This document shows, piece after piece, positions 44,064 through 52,025 of a stretch of 64,000 bases of DNA (position 1 is the stretch's first letter; every line of letters begins with the position of its first letter). Source of the DNA: Pontiella desulfatans (GTDB lineage: Bacteria; Verrucomicrobiota; Kiritimatiellia; Kiritimatiellales; Pontiellaceae); assembly GCF_900890425.1 (NCBI RefSeq), contig NZ_CAAHFG010000001.1, positions 1,612,001-1,676,000 of the forward strand, read 5' to 3'. Position numbers and translations under genes: made by a program. The notes under the pieces are model-generated. The model ran no database searches. It had not been told where the DNA came from and saw nothing but the letters and a program-made list of their open reading frames with translations.

Positions 44064-44654
44064 CTAGCCGGGGTAATGATGGGCGGAAGACTCAGCCGGG
44101 GTGTCGAATTCCGTGTGGATATGAATGCGCTTCAGCGCGATGCGGGAGTGCTCCGGCAAGGTTCCGTTGCGGTAGAAGGAACGGATGGTTTCCAGCGCCT
44201 GCAGACTTTCCTTCATCTGCTCTTCCAGGCGTTGGAAGTCGAGCCGGTCGAGTTCCTCCTCCTGCATGATTTCCAGGAGCGGGGTTTCCCCCTGGGCGTT
44301 CCGTGTTGCGTGGAACAAAAGGGAACCGAGAATCTGGAGGATTCCGGCGTGCCGGTCGTCGGATTGGTAAAAAAACTGGTTGTCGCAAAAATATTCGTAG
44401 CAGACCGACGGCCGGCCCTTTTTCAGCCGGCATCCCGTTGGGGTGAGAAATCCCTCCTGTTCGTCGAACAGATCGGCTTGTTGATGGACCTGTTTCAGGA
44501 AGGGGCTCTCGATGGCTTCCCGGCAGATGACCGCATCGCAGCAAACACTCGTGCATTGCGCGCAGAGCGAGGCGCATTGCATCAGCACCAGTTCCTGCAG
44601 GCCGGTTTCCAACTCGACATACTGCTCAACATACGCTTTCAGGGAATCATTCAT
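44064..44654 (-). CDS. Cysteine-cluster (YkgJ-like) protein, 196 aa
   Basis: Residues 27-45 carry a dense cysteine motif (CASLCAQCTSVCCDAVIC) followed later by GCRLKKGRPSVCYEYFC, similar in layout to YkgJ/UPF0153 putative Fe-S or zinc cluster proteins. The rest is helical and acidic (LLEIMQEEELDRLDFQRLEE). Start 44654 (MNDSLKAYVEQY) is preferred over 44675 because the shared leader lies between them. No function is known; oxygen-sensitive metal binding is likely. Confidence 0.65.
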   Translation of the reverse strand: MNDSLKAYVEQYVELETGLQELVLMQCASLCAQCTSVCCDAVICREAIESPFLKQVHQQADLFDEQEGFLTPTGCRLKKGRPSVCYEYFCDNQFFYQSDDRHAGILQILGSLLFHATRNAQGETPLLEIMQEEELDRLDFQRLEEQMKESLQALETIRSFYRNGTLPEHSRIALKRIHIHTEFDTPAESSAHHYPG

Positions 44655-44664
44655 AAGAGCCGAG

Positions 44665-44696
44665 AATAAGGGCATAGCCCGGCAAACGATTCAAGG
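44665..44696 (-). promoter_or_regulatory. Shared promoter-leader, copy B (cysteine-cluster gene)
   Basis: AATAAGGGCATAGCC on the plus strand at 44665-44679 is identical to 43270-43284, and TCAAGG at 44691-44696 matches 43296-43301. Both are at the same distance from their ATG codons as in hrpA. Confidence 0.45.
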
Positions 44697-44759
44697 AAGA
44701 AGGTTGTCTGTTTCGGGCTTTCGCGCTACTCTTCCGGCGTTGGAAGGAGGCGCAAGCCA

Positions 44760-45119
44760 ATGAAAGCAGAACGCATGTGGCAGAAGGTGTTGGAGGAGTT
44801 TCCAGCGGATGCTCCCGCGGACCGGATCGAGTCCACCGCCAGGGTGCTGGAAGGCATGAGCTATGAACCGGTGCTGTTGCTCAAAACACCGGGTTTCTTG
44901 CGGATGGGACGCAACGATCTGGAGCACGAGATCGGTCGGGTCCATGAAATGACGATCAAGGAAATGATGGCCGAGGGGTTTTCCGAGAACGCCAATTTCA
45001 ATGAATTCAAGGGCAAGCATCTCCAGCTTCTGGTCTATCACTATGGCTTGCTTTGCCGTCTGCGCACCGATGATCCAACGGCATGGGACATCGTCAACGA
45101 ACTCTACGAAGACGATTAG
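44760..45119 (+). CDS. Conserved-looking hypothetical protein, 119 aa
   Basis: ATG 44760 is preceded by TTGGAAGGAGG. The protein is soluble, acidic and largely helical (MWQKVLEEFPADAPADRIES, RMGRNDLEHEIGRVHEMTIK, TDDPTAWDIVNELYEDD). There are no cysteine clusters or membrane segments. The family is not recognised. Divergent from the cysteine-cluster gene, so the two may share a control region of about 105 bases. Confidence 0.6.
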   Translation: MKAERMWQKVLEEFPADAPADRIESTARVLEGMSYEPVLLLKTPGFLRMGRNDLEHEIGRVHEMTIKEMMAEGFSENANFNEFKGKHLQLLVYHYGLLCRLRTDDPTAWDIVNELYEDD

Positions 45120-45130
45120 CCATCCGGTTC

Positions 45131-45192
45131 CAGCGCAAAGGCACGAAGAGCGCGACGTTTCTGCGTTGTGGCCTTCGTGTCTGCGTGTTTAA
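45131..45192. repeat. Quasi-palindromic intergenic repeat, GCACGAAG/CTTCGTGT type
   Basis: CGCAAAGGCACGAAG on the left is matched by CCTTCGTGTCTGCGTG on the right as an imperfect inverted repeat around 45131-45192, filling the gap between the 119-aa gene and the Dabb gene. Confidence 0.6.
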
Positions 45193-45224
45193 ACTCCCCG
45201 CATATTCAACGAAAGGGATAAACG

Positions 45225-45515
45225 ATGATTAAGCATATCGTGATGTGGACGTTCAAGGAGGGCGTGGGCGAGGCTGAAAAGCTCGAGATGAAGCGCCAGC
45301 TGGAAGCGCTGAAGGGCGTGGCGCCAACGCTGATCGACATTGAAGTCGGGCTGGACGTGCTGGGCAGTGAGCAGTCGAAGGATATCGTGCTCTATTCCGA
45401 GTTTGCCTCGATGGACGACCTGAAGGCCTATGCCAACCATCCGGCGCACCTGAAGGTCGGGGCGTTCATTAAACCGCTCGTCTGCGAACGCCACGCCGTA
45501 GACTACGAAGTATAA
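45225..45515 (+). CDS. Dabb-domain (stress-responsive A/B barrel) protein, 96 aa
   Basis: A single ferredoxin-like A/B barrel domain. MIKHIVMWTFKEG is the first strand with the conserved His4, LEALKGVAPTLIDIEVGLDV the middle, and SEFASMDDLKAYANHPAHLK the typical Y..HP.H segment before the last helix. The domain dimerises and occurs in plant stress proteins and bacterial enzymes. GAAAGGGATAA is the ribosome site. The role here is not defined. Confidence 0.9.
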   Translation: MIKHIVMWTFKEGVGEAEKLEMKRQLEALKGVAPTLIDIEVGLDVLGSEQSKDIVLYSEFASMDDLKAYANHPAHLKVGAFIKPLVCERHAVDYEV

Positions 45516-45536
45516 TTTCCATACAGCGGGAATTTT

Positions 45537-45615
45537 ACAGGACTATTGATAACAAGACTATTCGGACTGCAATGAATCAGGTGGAGAAAAATAGTCCTGT
45601 TATCAATAGTTCTGT
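45537..45615. repeat. Long hairpin element with 26-bp arms upstream of aroK
   Basis: The left arm 45537-45562 (ACAGGACTATTGATAACAAG then ACTATT) pairs with 45590-45615 with 24 of 26 bases complementary, one more as G-U, and a 27-base loop. Each arm contains the heptamer GACTATT (or its complement) twice in tandem. It ends 26 bases before the GTG of aroK. Confidence 0.85.
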
Positions 45616-45641
45616 TAAACCTGATCGGCTGAGGTTACCTC

Positions 45642-46145
45642 GTGGATAAGAGCAACATTGTTTTGATCGGGATGCCGGCGAGCGGGAAAAGCACGGTGGG
45701 CGTTCAGCTGGCCAAGTGGCTTTCCATGGGGTTCCTCGATACCGACCTGCTCGTGCAGGCGCGCGCCGGCGAAAGCATGCAGGCGTTCCAGAACCGCGAT
45801 GGGCTGGAGGCCTACCAGGCGCTGGAGTGCGATACGGTCAAATCCGTGGTTTGCGAAAACTGCGTCATCGCCACCGGCGGCAGCGCGGTCTATTGCGTCG
45901 GCGCGATGGAGCATCTCAAATCCATGGCCAAGATTATCTTCCTCGATGTTCCGCTCCTGGAAATCAAGCGCCGCATCGGCGATTATTCCGAGCGGGGAGT
46001 CATCATCAAACCCGGCATGACGCTCGACGATCTCTATGAAGAGCGCCGTCCGCTCTACCTCAGGCACGCCGATACGATTCTCGATTGCGCCGGCAGGAGC
46101 CAGAGCGACCTCCTGGCGGAGATCCGGGCCTTGGACTGCCACTAA
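45642..46145 (+). CDS. aroK: Shikimate kinase
   Basis: A 167-residue shikimate kinase, phosphorylating shikimate in the aromatic amino acid pathway in the cytoplasm. GMPASGKSTVG is Walker A, FLDTDLLVQ holds the shikimate-binding Asp, IATGGSAVY is the GGG-type Walker B region, with Ser in place of the third Gly, and YEERRPLYLRHAD is the adenine-binding/lid end. It uses GTG 45642. The RGVI..PG segment of the LID keeps Arg. A long hairpin lies in its leader and could influence expression. Confidence 0.9.
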   Translation: MDKSNIVLIGMPASGKSTVGVQLAKWLSMGFLDTDLLVQARAGESMQAFQNRDGLEAYQALECDTVKSVVCENCVIATGGSAVYCVGAMEHLKSMAKIIFLDVPLLEIKRRIGDYSERGVIIKPGMTLDDLYEERRPLYLRHADTILDCAGRSQSDLLAEIRALDCH

Positions 46146-46201
46146 ATTCGGGCGTTAACCAAATAGTACGTTGAAAAACATTAGCCTTCGCATTCTAAAG
46201 G

Positions 46202-46250
46202 AATTTTTAACCACCCACTGCGTTAGAGGACTCAGAGACACAGAGGGTTA
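46202..46250. repeat. Single-arm intergenic repeat, CTCAGAGACACAGAGGG type
   Basis: TTTTTAACCACCCACTGCGT and CTCAGAGACACAGAGGG after aroK are wording of the dispersed CACAGAG repeat, with a two-arm copy at 56433-56499. No right arm is apparent here. Confidence 0.45.
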
Positions 46251-46323
46251 GGGCCGGCGCTGCGAGCTGGCTCCATCCCTGCAAAGCCGAAGCGCCGAAA
46301 GCCACCTCGCAACGGTCGCTTTC

Positions 46324-47028
46324 CTATATCAACGAGAGTTCAAGTTTGTGTTTCCGCTTTTTCCAGTCGGGCATTGTTGCTTCAAGCAGCTCATAGAACG
46401 CAGGGCTGTGATTGTGGTGTTTTAAATGGCATAGCTCATGGGTGAAGACATAATCGATGCATTCTTTGGGTGCTCGGATCAAATCGACATTGAGTGACAG
46501 GCGACCGCTCGTAGACAGGCTACCCCAGCGGGTTTTCATGCGCTTGATGACCAGCCTGGGTTTGCTTAGGCCCATTCTTCCAAATTTAGGCCAGCACCGT
46601 TCGAAGGCCTCGATAAATTTGATTTGCGCTTTTTCGGCGTACCAGTGATCCAGCAAGGATTGGGTGATTTGGGGAGTGGGGGAACCGTTAACAGATATCT
46701 GGAAATATCCACGGATCAGCTTAACGCCGCATTCCGCGGACCGAAGGATTTTGAGTCGATACTGACGGCCAAGGTATAGATGTGTTTCTCCGCCTAAATA
46801 TTTCCTGGGTGGGGTTCGAGGTTCAAACTGATGAAAATAGTCCAGCTGTCGAACAATCCAGCGTCCTTTACGTTGCACCCGTCGAGCAATCAACTCCGGT
46901 TGGATTCCATTCGGAGCTTTAACCCGGATGCACTGATCCGGATACACTTCAATCTGCAGCGTTTTGCGTGCCGATAGAATCACCTCATACCGAAGGGTTC
47001 GGTTTCCATATTTTACCACTTGAACCAT
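46324..47028 (-). CDS. SprT/YgjP-like zinc metalloprotease of the restriction locus
   Basis: A 234-residue protein with HELCH in FTHELCHLKHHNHSPAFYEL, the HExxH zinc site of the M48/YgjP (DUF45) group. RWGSLSTSGRLSLNVDLIRA and KTRWGS precede it as in family members. Start 47028 follows AGGAAAG located at the end of hsdR, five bases after its stop, so the two are one operon. Such metalloproteases commonly travel with type I restriction genes, possibly in control of restriction, but their role there is not established. Confidence 0.85.
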   Translation of the reverse strand: MVQVVKYGNRTLRYEVILSARKTLQIEVYPDQCIRVKAPNGIQPELIARRVQRKGRWIVRQLDYFHQFEPRTPPRKYLGGETHLYLGRQYRLKILRSAECGVKLIRGYFQISVNGSPTPQITQSLLDHWYAEKAQIKFIEAFERCWPKFGRMGLSKPRLVIKRMKTRWGSLSTSGRLSLNVDLIRAPKECIDYVFTHELCHLKHHNHSPAFYELLEATMPDWKKRKHKLELSLI

Positions 47029-47032
47029 GGTT

Positions 47033-50000
47033 CTACTTTCCTGAGCGGTTTCGAGCAATGCGCATGGTGCTTTCGATCAACTCATCCATCTGATCCAGCG
47101 TTAGGTCGATGTCTGTTTTATCGCGGACTTCATCAAAGAGATAATCTTCAATTTCATTGATGGCGAGGTTCTGGGCATCACTGTCATCCCAGAAATGCAC
47201 CAGCGAAATATGGGACTCAAGAATCCGGGCGATGGCCAGTGCTGCATCCGCAGAGAGCATTTCATTCTCTTCTCCGAACAGCGGTTTGATTACACCGAAG
47301 TAGGCCATAGCCTCCTCATTACTGCTGATGGATGTGGGGATGTCGTCGTGTTGTTTGGTAACCACCCGATGGCGAATATCAGTCACTTGTTCCAGATATT
47401 CCTGTGCGGAGATCACTTTCGCGCGAAAATCATCGATGGCATCCTGAATCAGTTTGGAAAATTTGGAATAAAACGCCGGGTCTTCCTCCATGCTTTCGGT
47501 AATGACTTTCTTTGTTGCATGGGCAATGGCATCGGCCTTGGCTCCGTCCGTTTTCTTTACGGTATAAACGCCCATCTCCTCTTTGACCGCACCAAACAAC
47601 GTGTCATCAAAGATGTTCACCGGTTCATTCAGTTGGATTGCTTCGTTCGCCTGGATATGCGTGTCCAGCAGCTTTTTGATCTTAGGTTCATAATCCCGGT
47701 AATCGATGGATTCGGCATAGCGCATTTTGACGGAGACTTTCAGTTTGTGAAACCGCTTCAGGTCAGCCTTGTATTGTTCCAGCTTCAGATCCGTGATTTC
47801 CGTGACAAAACGTTCGCTCGACAAGGCGACGGCCAGGGTTTTGCTATATTCGGTCAGGCGGCTGTAAAACTCATCGCGCAGGTCTTCATCAGCCAGGAGT
47901 TGTTCATAGGCATCTTCGTCATAGGAGTTTTTCACTGCCTTGAAGAGATCCCACAGATCTGAATAGCGTTGGGGCAGTTGGTCGATCTGGCTTTGAATTG
48001 AGGTCAGGCTTCCGGCCAGATCATTTTCGTCAAAGCCTTCAAAGGCATCGTACATGCTCAGCGCCTTGTCCAGCTCTCCCAAAAGGCCGACATAATCCAC
48101 GACATAGCCATAGTCTTTGTTTTCATGAACGCGGTTCACTCGGGCGATGGCCTGCAACAGGGTGTGTTCCCGCAGCTCTTTACAGAGATAAATCACGGTA
48201 TTACACGGGGCATCAAAGCCGGTTAACAGTTTGCTGACCACAATCAGTATTTCCGGGTCTTCGCCGAATTTAAACTGGTTAATAACCTGCTTGTTGTAGT
48301 CCTCTTCGCTCCCGTAGCGCGCCATCATCTTGTTCCAGAAGCGGAGCACTTCATCCGAAGGTTCTTCATCCGTTTCTTCATAGCCGTCGCGGGTGTCGGG
48401 ACCGCTGATGATCACTTCGCACGACACCGTATCCAGTTCATTCAGGAAATCACGATACATTAGAGCTGCGGCTTTACTGGGAGCCACCAGCTGCGCTTTA
48501 AAGCCGGTTCCCTGCCAGGCCTTGCGATAATGCTCGCTGATGTCGTAAGCGCGCATATAAACGACCTGTTCGGTTTTATTCAGCATTTCCGCACGGGCAT
48601 ATTTCTTCTTCAGGTCGGCCTGCTGTTCCTTGGTCAACCCTTTGGTGTGCCGTTCAAACCAGAGATCTATGGCCGCTTTATTCTGTTCCATCTCCACTAG
48701 ACGGCCTTCGTAGAGCAGGGGAACCACTGCGCCATCCTCTACAGCTTGGCCGATGGAATAATGCGGCTCGATCAAACCGCCGAATTTAATAAAGTTGTTT
48801 TTCTCCTCCTTCATCAACGGTGTACCCGTAAAGCCGATATAACACGCTTTCGGGAACATCTGACGCATACGGGCCGAGAACGAACCAAACTGCGTGCGGT
48901 GGCTTTCGTCCACCAAAACAAAGATATCCGAAGAGTCGTCTTTGAAGGATCGCACCTTCATCGCCTTATCAAATTTATGGATCAGCGTCGTGACGATGCC
49001 CGCCTTGTGGGTGGCCACCAATTCCAGTAGATGGCGTCCGGAAGTGGCGCGTTCCGGATTCAGGCCGCAGGCGGCAAAGGTATTGCCCAGCTGTCGATCA
49101 AGGTCTTCGCGATCGGTTACCAGCACGATCCGGGGATTGGAAATGTCTGGATCCAGCGCCAGATTTCTCGCTAGCATCACCATGGTCAATGATTTGCCGG
49201 AGCCCTGGGTATGCCAGATAATGCCGCCTTTGCGCTGTCCCTCGGAGTCCTGCTGCTTGATCCGCTCCAGTGTGGATTTAATGACAAAGAACTGCTGATA
49301 GCGGGCAATTTTTTTTATCCCGCCATCAACCACGATAAATTTAAATACAAGCTCCAGTAAACGTTCAGGACGGCACAGCGCATGCAGTGCCTTATCCTGC
49401 TCCGTAACCAGCCGATCACCTTCATCTTCCAACCGTTGGAAAAAAGTTCGCGCTACAGCAAACTCACCACTGAAAAGCCGATCTTTGTTTTCAGCGGTCA
49501 GGGTTTTGTTAGTAATCCCATCAACCTCCAACTGACAACCATCAACTGCAGGTTCCTCTTTCCAAATACCCCAGAATTTTTTTCCGGTTCCGACGGTCGC
49601 ATACTGCGCTTCATTTTTGCTGACGCCCATTACGAGCTGGGCATAGACAAACAGCTTCGGAATAAAGTCATCGCTCTGGTTGCGGATGGATTGTGAAATC
49701 GCCTGATCAATTTCAATGTCCGGCGCTTTACATTCAATCACCGCCAGCGGAATTCCGTTCACAAACAGGACAAGATCCGGGCGGGCGGTTTCCGTGCTGC
49801 GGGTGCGCTCCACACTGAATTCGGGAACCACATGAAATACATTATTCGCCGGGTTCTTCCAGTCGATGTAATGCAGATTAAAACTTTTGGAATCCCCTTC
49901 AATCGACTGCTCCATCGCGGTGCCGAGGGTGATCAGATCATAGACCGCTTCATTGGTTTTTTGCAGACCGTCGAACTTAATGTTTTTGAGCTTTTGGATC

Positions 50001-50260
50001 GCCGACTGAATATTCTCCTCGCTGAAAAGGTATTCACTGCCCTTGTAGTTGATTTGGTTGATACGTTTTAACTGATTACGTAGCGTGTTTTCCAGCAGCA
50101 CATTGCTCCGCTTGCTCAACCGTTCTTTCAGCGCTTCTTCCGGGCTGAGATATTCATAGCCCAGCTTCAGCAGCACCTGGAGTGCCGGTATCTGCGACAG
50201 ACGCTTCTCGTTTGTCGGGAATGATGAGTGATGGGTGATGAGTGATGAGTTATTTCCCAT
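47033..50260 (-). CDS. hsdR: Type I restriction enzyme R subunit (HsdR)
   Basis: A 1075-residue motor-nuclease subunit that translocates and cuts DNA lacking the cognate methylation. The nuclease core near residues 150-180 reads RPDLVLFVNGIPLAVIECKA (PD-ExK). WHTQGSGKSLTM near 350 is Walker A and LVDESHRTQ near 446 the DEAD box; ITGFDAPCNTVIYLCKEL and QAIARVNR are later helicase motifs. The chosen ATG 50260 lies inside the S23-type gene and the first dozen residues (MGNNSSLITHHSSF) are encoded by a GATGAGT-type repeat, so the native start may have been replaced. Conserved sequence begins at EKRLSQIPALQVLLKLGY. Confidence 0.93.
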   Translation of the reverse strand: MGNNSSLITHHSSFPTNEKRLSQIPALQVLLKLGYEYLSPEEALKERLSKRSNVLLENTLRNQLKRINQINYKGSEYLFSEENIQSAIQKLKNIKFDGLQKTNEAVYDLITLGTAMEQSIEGDSKSFNLHYIDWKNPANNVFHVVPEFSVERTRSTETARPDLVLFVNGIPLAVIECKAPDIEIDQAISQSIRNQSDDFIPKLFVYAQLVMGVSKNEAQYATVGTGKKFWGIWKEEPAVDGCQLEVDGITNKTLTAENKDRLFSGEFAVARTFFQRLEDEGDRLVTEQDKALHALCRPERLLELVFKFIVVDGGIKKIARYQQFFVIKSTLERIKQQDSEGQRKGGIIWHTQGSGKSLTMVMLARNLALDPDISNPRIVLVTDREDLDRQLGNTFAACGLNPERATSGRHLLELVATHKAGIVTTLIHKFDKAMKVRSFKDDSSDIFVLVDESHRTQFGSFSARMRQMFPKACYIGFTGTPLMKEEKNNFIKFGGLIEPHYSIGQAVEDGAVVPLLYEGRLVEMEQNKAAIDLWFERHTKGLTKEQQADLKKKYARAEMLNKTEQVVYMRAYDISEHYRKAWQGTGFKAQLVAPSKAAALMYRDFLNELDTVSCEVIISGPDTRDGYEETDEEPSDEVLRFWNKMMARYGSEEDYNKQVINQFKFGEDPEILIVVSKLLTGFDAPCNTVIYLCKELREHTLLQAIARVNRVHENKDYGYVVDYVGLLGELDKALSMYDAFEGFDENDLAGSLTSIQSQIDQLPQRYSDLWDLFKAVKNSYDEDAYEQLLADEDLRDEFYSRLTEYSKTLAVALSSERFVTEITDLKLEQYKADLKRFHKLKVSVKMRYAESIDYRDYEPKIKKLLDTHIQANEAIQLNEPVNIFDDTLFGAVKEEMGVYTVKKTDGAKADAIAHATKKVITESMEEDPAFYSKFSKLIQDAIDDFRAKVISAQEYLEQVTDIRHRVVTKQHDDIPTSISSNEEAMAYFGVIKPLFGEENEMLSADAALAIARILESHISLVHFWDDSDAQNLAINEIEDYLFDEVRDKTDIDLTLDQMDELIESTMRIARNRSGK
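50222..50253. repeat. GATGAGT-type repeat, left boundary of the S23 gene
   Basis: Several GATGAGT/GATGGGT units in tandem ending GATGAGTTAT (50244-50253). The inverse ATAACTCATC occurs at 50620-50629. The stop codon of the S23 gene lies in this repeat. Confidence 0.7.
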
Positions 50261-50621
50261 CTTTGCCTCCGGTTTGGGCGGTTTTAACGATGGCCGTGAG
50301 GATTCGAACCAGTTCGTCTGCTTCCTGTATGATTTCATCTAATTTTGTTTCTGAAATCAGTTCTGCTTCCTTGAGAAGACGTAACCAATAAAGCGTTTCC
50401 CGTGCTTCCTTTCTGGAAATTGACATTTTGGCTATGAAATCCGGTTTGCTTTGTCCTGCCTGAGCCTCTTCAGCATTAGCGCCTATCGACGTGCCCGAAC
50501 GTAATAGTTGATGGGCCAACGTTCGCGATACCCGATCTTGTTTCTCCAGAAACTGGCAAAGTTTCACGATCCGCACAGCAAACTGGAAGGAACGATCTGT
50601 AATTTTTAATTCAGCACTCAT
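50250..50621 (-). CDS. Four-helix-bundle protein (23S rRNA intervening-sequence/S23 family)
   Basis: A 123-residue helical protein of the S23/IVP family: ITDRSFQFAVRIVKLCQFLE, LAHQLLRSGTSIGANAEEAQ (signature), KMSISRKEARETLYWLRLLK, LDEIIQEADELVRILTAIVK. Members form pentameric four-helix bundles and often occur in rRNA intervening sequences or between unrelated genes. Here the start codon lies in a CTCATAACTCATC repeat and the stop in its inverse, so the gene is exactly framed by inverted repeats like a mobile cassette. It interrupts the rhuM-hsdR part of the restriction operon. Function unknown. Confidence 0.88.
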   Translation of the reverse strand: MSAELKITDRSFQFAVRIVKLCQFLEKQDRVSRTLAHQLLRSGTSIGANAEEAQAGQSKPDFIAKMSISRKEARETLYWLRLLKEAELISETKLDEIIQEADELVRILTAIVKTAQTGGKDGK

Positions 50622-50640
50622 AACTCATCCTTCATAATTT

Positions 50641-51612
50641 CTACGCTTCTCCAATCAGATTAGTCAGCATGGCGGCAATCACCTCTTTTTCCTGGGGGCG
50701 GCTTTCAGCAATCATCAGCGTCATGGCCACCAGGGCATTGTCGGCAATTCGCTTGTGGCCCTCTTTGTCATAGATCAGTTTATTCTTTTCCGCAAAGCGC
50801 AGGAAAACCGCCGCGGCGATCCGTTTGTTTCCATCGACAAAGCTGTGGTTTTTGACGAGAAAATAGAGCAGGTGCGCCGCTTTTTCCTCCACCGACGGAT
50901 AAACGTCTTTTCCATCAAAACTCTGCATAACCGCATTCAGCGAACTGTGCAGGCTTTCATCCTTTTCTTTTCCAAAAACCGCCGAGTCGCCGAATTTTAT
51001 GCGCATTGCATCAATCAGCTTCAGGGTTTCCTCATAGCTCACCGGTTTCGCTTTGCGTTTGGATGTTTTGCCGATGCCCACCCGCTGGTGATCATAATCA
51101 TCCAGCAGATCCAGCGCGCCGGCATATTCCGATACGGTTTGAAGGAGGATCGATGCTTCATCGCCGGAGAGCGCTTTGCGCTTCGAAATATCGGCAGCCA
51201 GTTTGACGACCTGACCCAGCTGCTTTAATCGTTTTTCGTTTGCCGTGTACCCCTGGACAATATGCTGTTTTAAGACGTTAGTCGCCCAGATGCGGAACTC
51301 CGTGCCGCGTTTGGATTTGACCCGGTAGCCCACGGAAATAATCACGTCCAGATTGTAAAAACGCACCTTTCGGCGCACCTTTCGGTTGCCTTCCTGTTGA
51401 ACTACCGAGGATTCCTCGGTAGTTGCCGCTTCTTCCAATTCACCTTCTTTGTAGGCGTTGCGGATATGGAGTCCAATGGTGTCCGTATCCTTCTCGAACA
51501 GCAGTCCCATCTGCTTCTGCGACAGCCAGATGGTTTCCTTTTCGAGCGTCGCATCCAGCTGAACACCGCCATCCTTGCTTCGATAAATGACCAATTCCTG
51601 TTTTTTACTCAT
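50641..51612 (-). CDS. rhuM: RhuM-family protein with Fic/Doc domain
   Basis: A 323-residue protein. Residues 1-125 are the virulence RhuM domain (IYRSKDGGVQLDATLEKETI, FYNLDVIISVGYRVKS, FRIWATNVLKQHI). Residues about 195-320 form a Fic/Doc domain with HSFVDGNKR at 256-264, the HxFxDxNKR catalytic loop that transfers a nucleotide or phosphate to a target protein. The combination often accompanies type I restriction systems and is suspected to modulate host or toxin functions. The start is two bases after the stop of the hsdR-like stub, whose GAGG serves as ribosome site. Confidence 0.9.
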   Translation of the reverse strand: MSKKQELVIYRSKDGGVQLDATLEKETIWLSQKQMGLLFEKDTDTIGLHIRNAYKEGELEEAATTEESSVVQQEGNRKVRRKVRFYNLDVIISVGYRVKSKRGTEFRIWATNVLKQHIVQGYTANEKRLKQLGQVVKLAADISKRKALSGDEASILLQTVSEYAGALDLLDDYDHQRVGIGKTSKRKAKPVSYEETLKLIDAMRIKFGDSAVFGKEKDESLHSSLNAVMQSFDGKDVYPSVEEKAAHLLYFLVKNHSFVDGNKRIAAAVFLRFAEKNKLIYDKEGHKRIADNALVAMTLMIAESRPQEKEVIAAMLTNLIGEA

Positions 51613-51614
51613 AA

Positions 51615-51794
51615 TCAGGCCTCATGTTCAGGGATAGGAAACCGCAAAGGGCGCGAAATACGCGAAAAGGACGGGAAGGATTGTGGCCGCGAGAGAGCGC
51701 AGAAATCGCAAAGACCGTTACCGCCGGAATTGATCAGCAGCTGGAGCGCCGGGATCTGCGAAAGATATTTTTCGTTAAAGCGGAAACCGTTCAT
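51615..51794 (-). pseudogene. hsdR N-terminal stub fused to intergenic-repeat sequence, 59 codons
   Basis: ATG 51794 begins MNGFRFNEKYLSQIPALQLL, which matches TNEKRLSQIPALQVL near the start of hsdR, about 1.6 kb away. The DNA is similar but clearly diverged, so it is not a simple duplication of the present gene. After ~22 codons the frame reads through a GCGAAA/GCAAAG repeat (51639-51716) and stops two bases before rhuM. It looks like the remnant of an earlier hsdR allele. Confidence 0.65.
51639..51716. repeat. Intergenic repeat, GCGAAATACGCGAAAAGG type
   Basis: ACCGCAAAGGGCGCGAAATA, CGCGAAAAGGACGG and, further on, GCGCAGAAATCGCAAAGACC are successive wordings of the dispersed repeat. It interrupts the hsdR-like stub after its 22nd codon. 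Confidence 0.6.
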
Positions 51795-51797
51795 TAT

Positions 51798-52025
51798 TTA
51801 ACCCCAAACTTCGGCTGATTGGGCATCGAAAAAGTGAACATCCAATTTTTTGCGTGGATTAACAATTATGCGCTCCTCGGTAATAATTTTTGCCCGTTTG
51901 ATGATCCACTCATTTTCAGGGGAATCAGGTTCCCCGTATATACTCACAAACAGCTTTGAAATTTTGCCCCGTTCGATGAGACGCAAAATGTGTTGATCGT
52001 TGTCGGCAAGCGAGTGGCCATAGTC
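51798..52025 (-). pseudogene. C-terminal remnant of a DUF4917-like protein
   Basis: In the frame ending at 51798, about 76 residues follow a TGA at 52026-52028: DYGHSLADNDQHILRLIERG, KISKLFVSIYG, NEWIIKRAKII and FFDAQSAEVWG. GHSL.xND.HI ... V.IYG ... FYDAxSA..WG is the C-terminal pattern I associate with DUF4917. There is no start codon or N-terminus, and the preceding coding sequence is in another frame, so this is debris. Confidence 0.55.

Noticed and set aside
45537-45615. CRISPR or intrinsic terminator
   Set aside because: Only one pair of arms, no spacer series and no T-run after the stem. No CRISPR array was seen anywhere in the window.
50261-50338. Longer hsdR start inside the S23 gene
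   Set aside because: It would lie wholly within the well-conserved S23-family gene in another frame, without a ribosome site.
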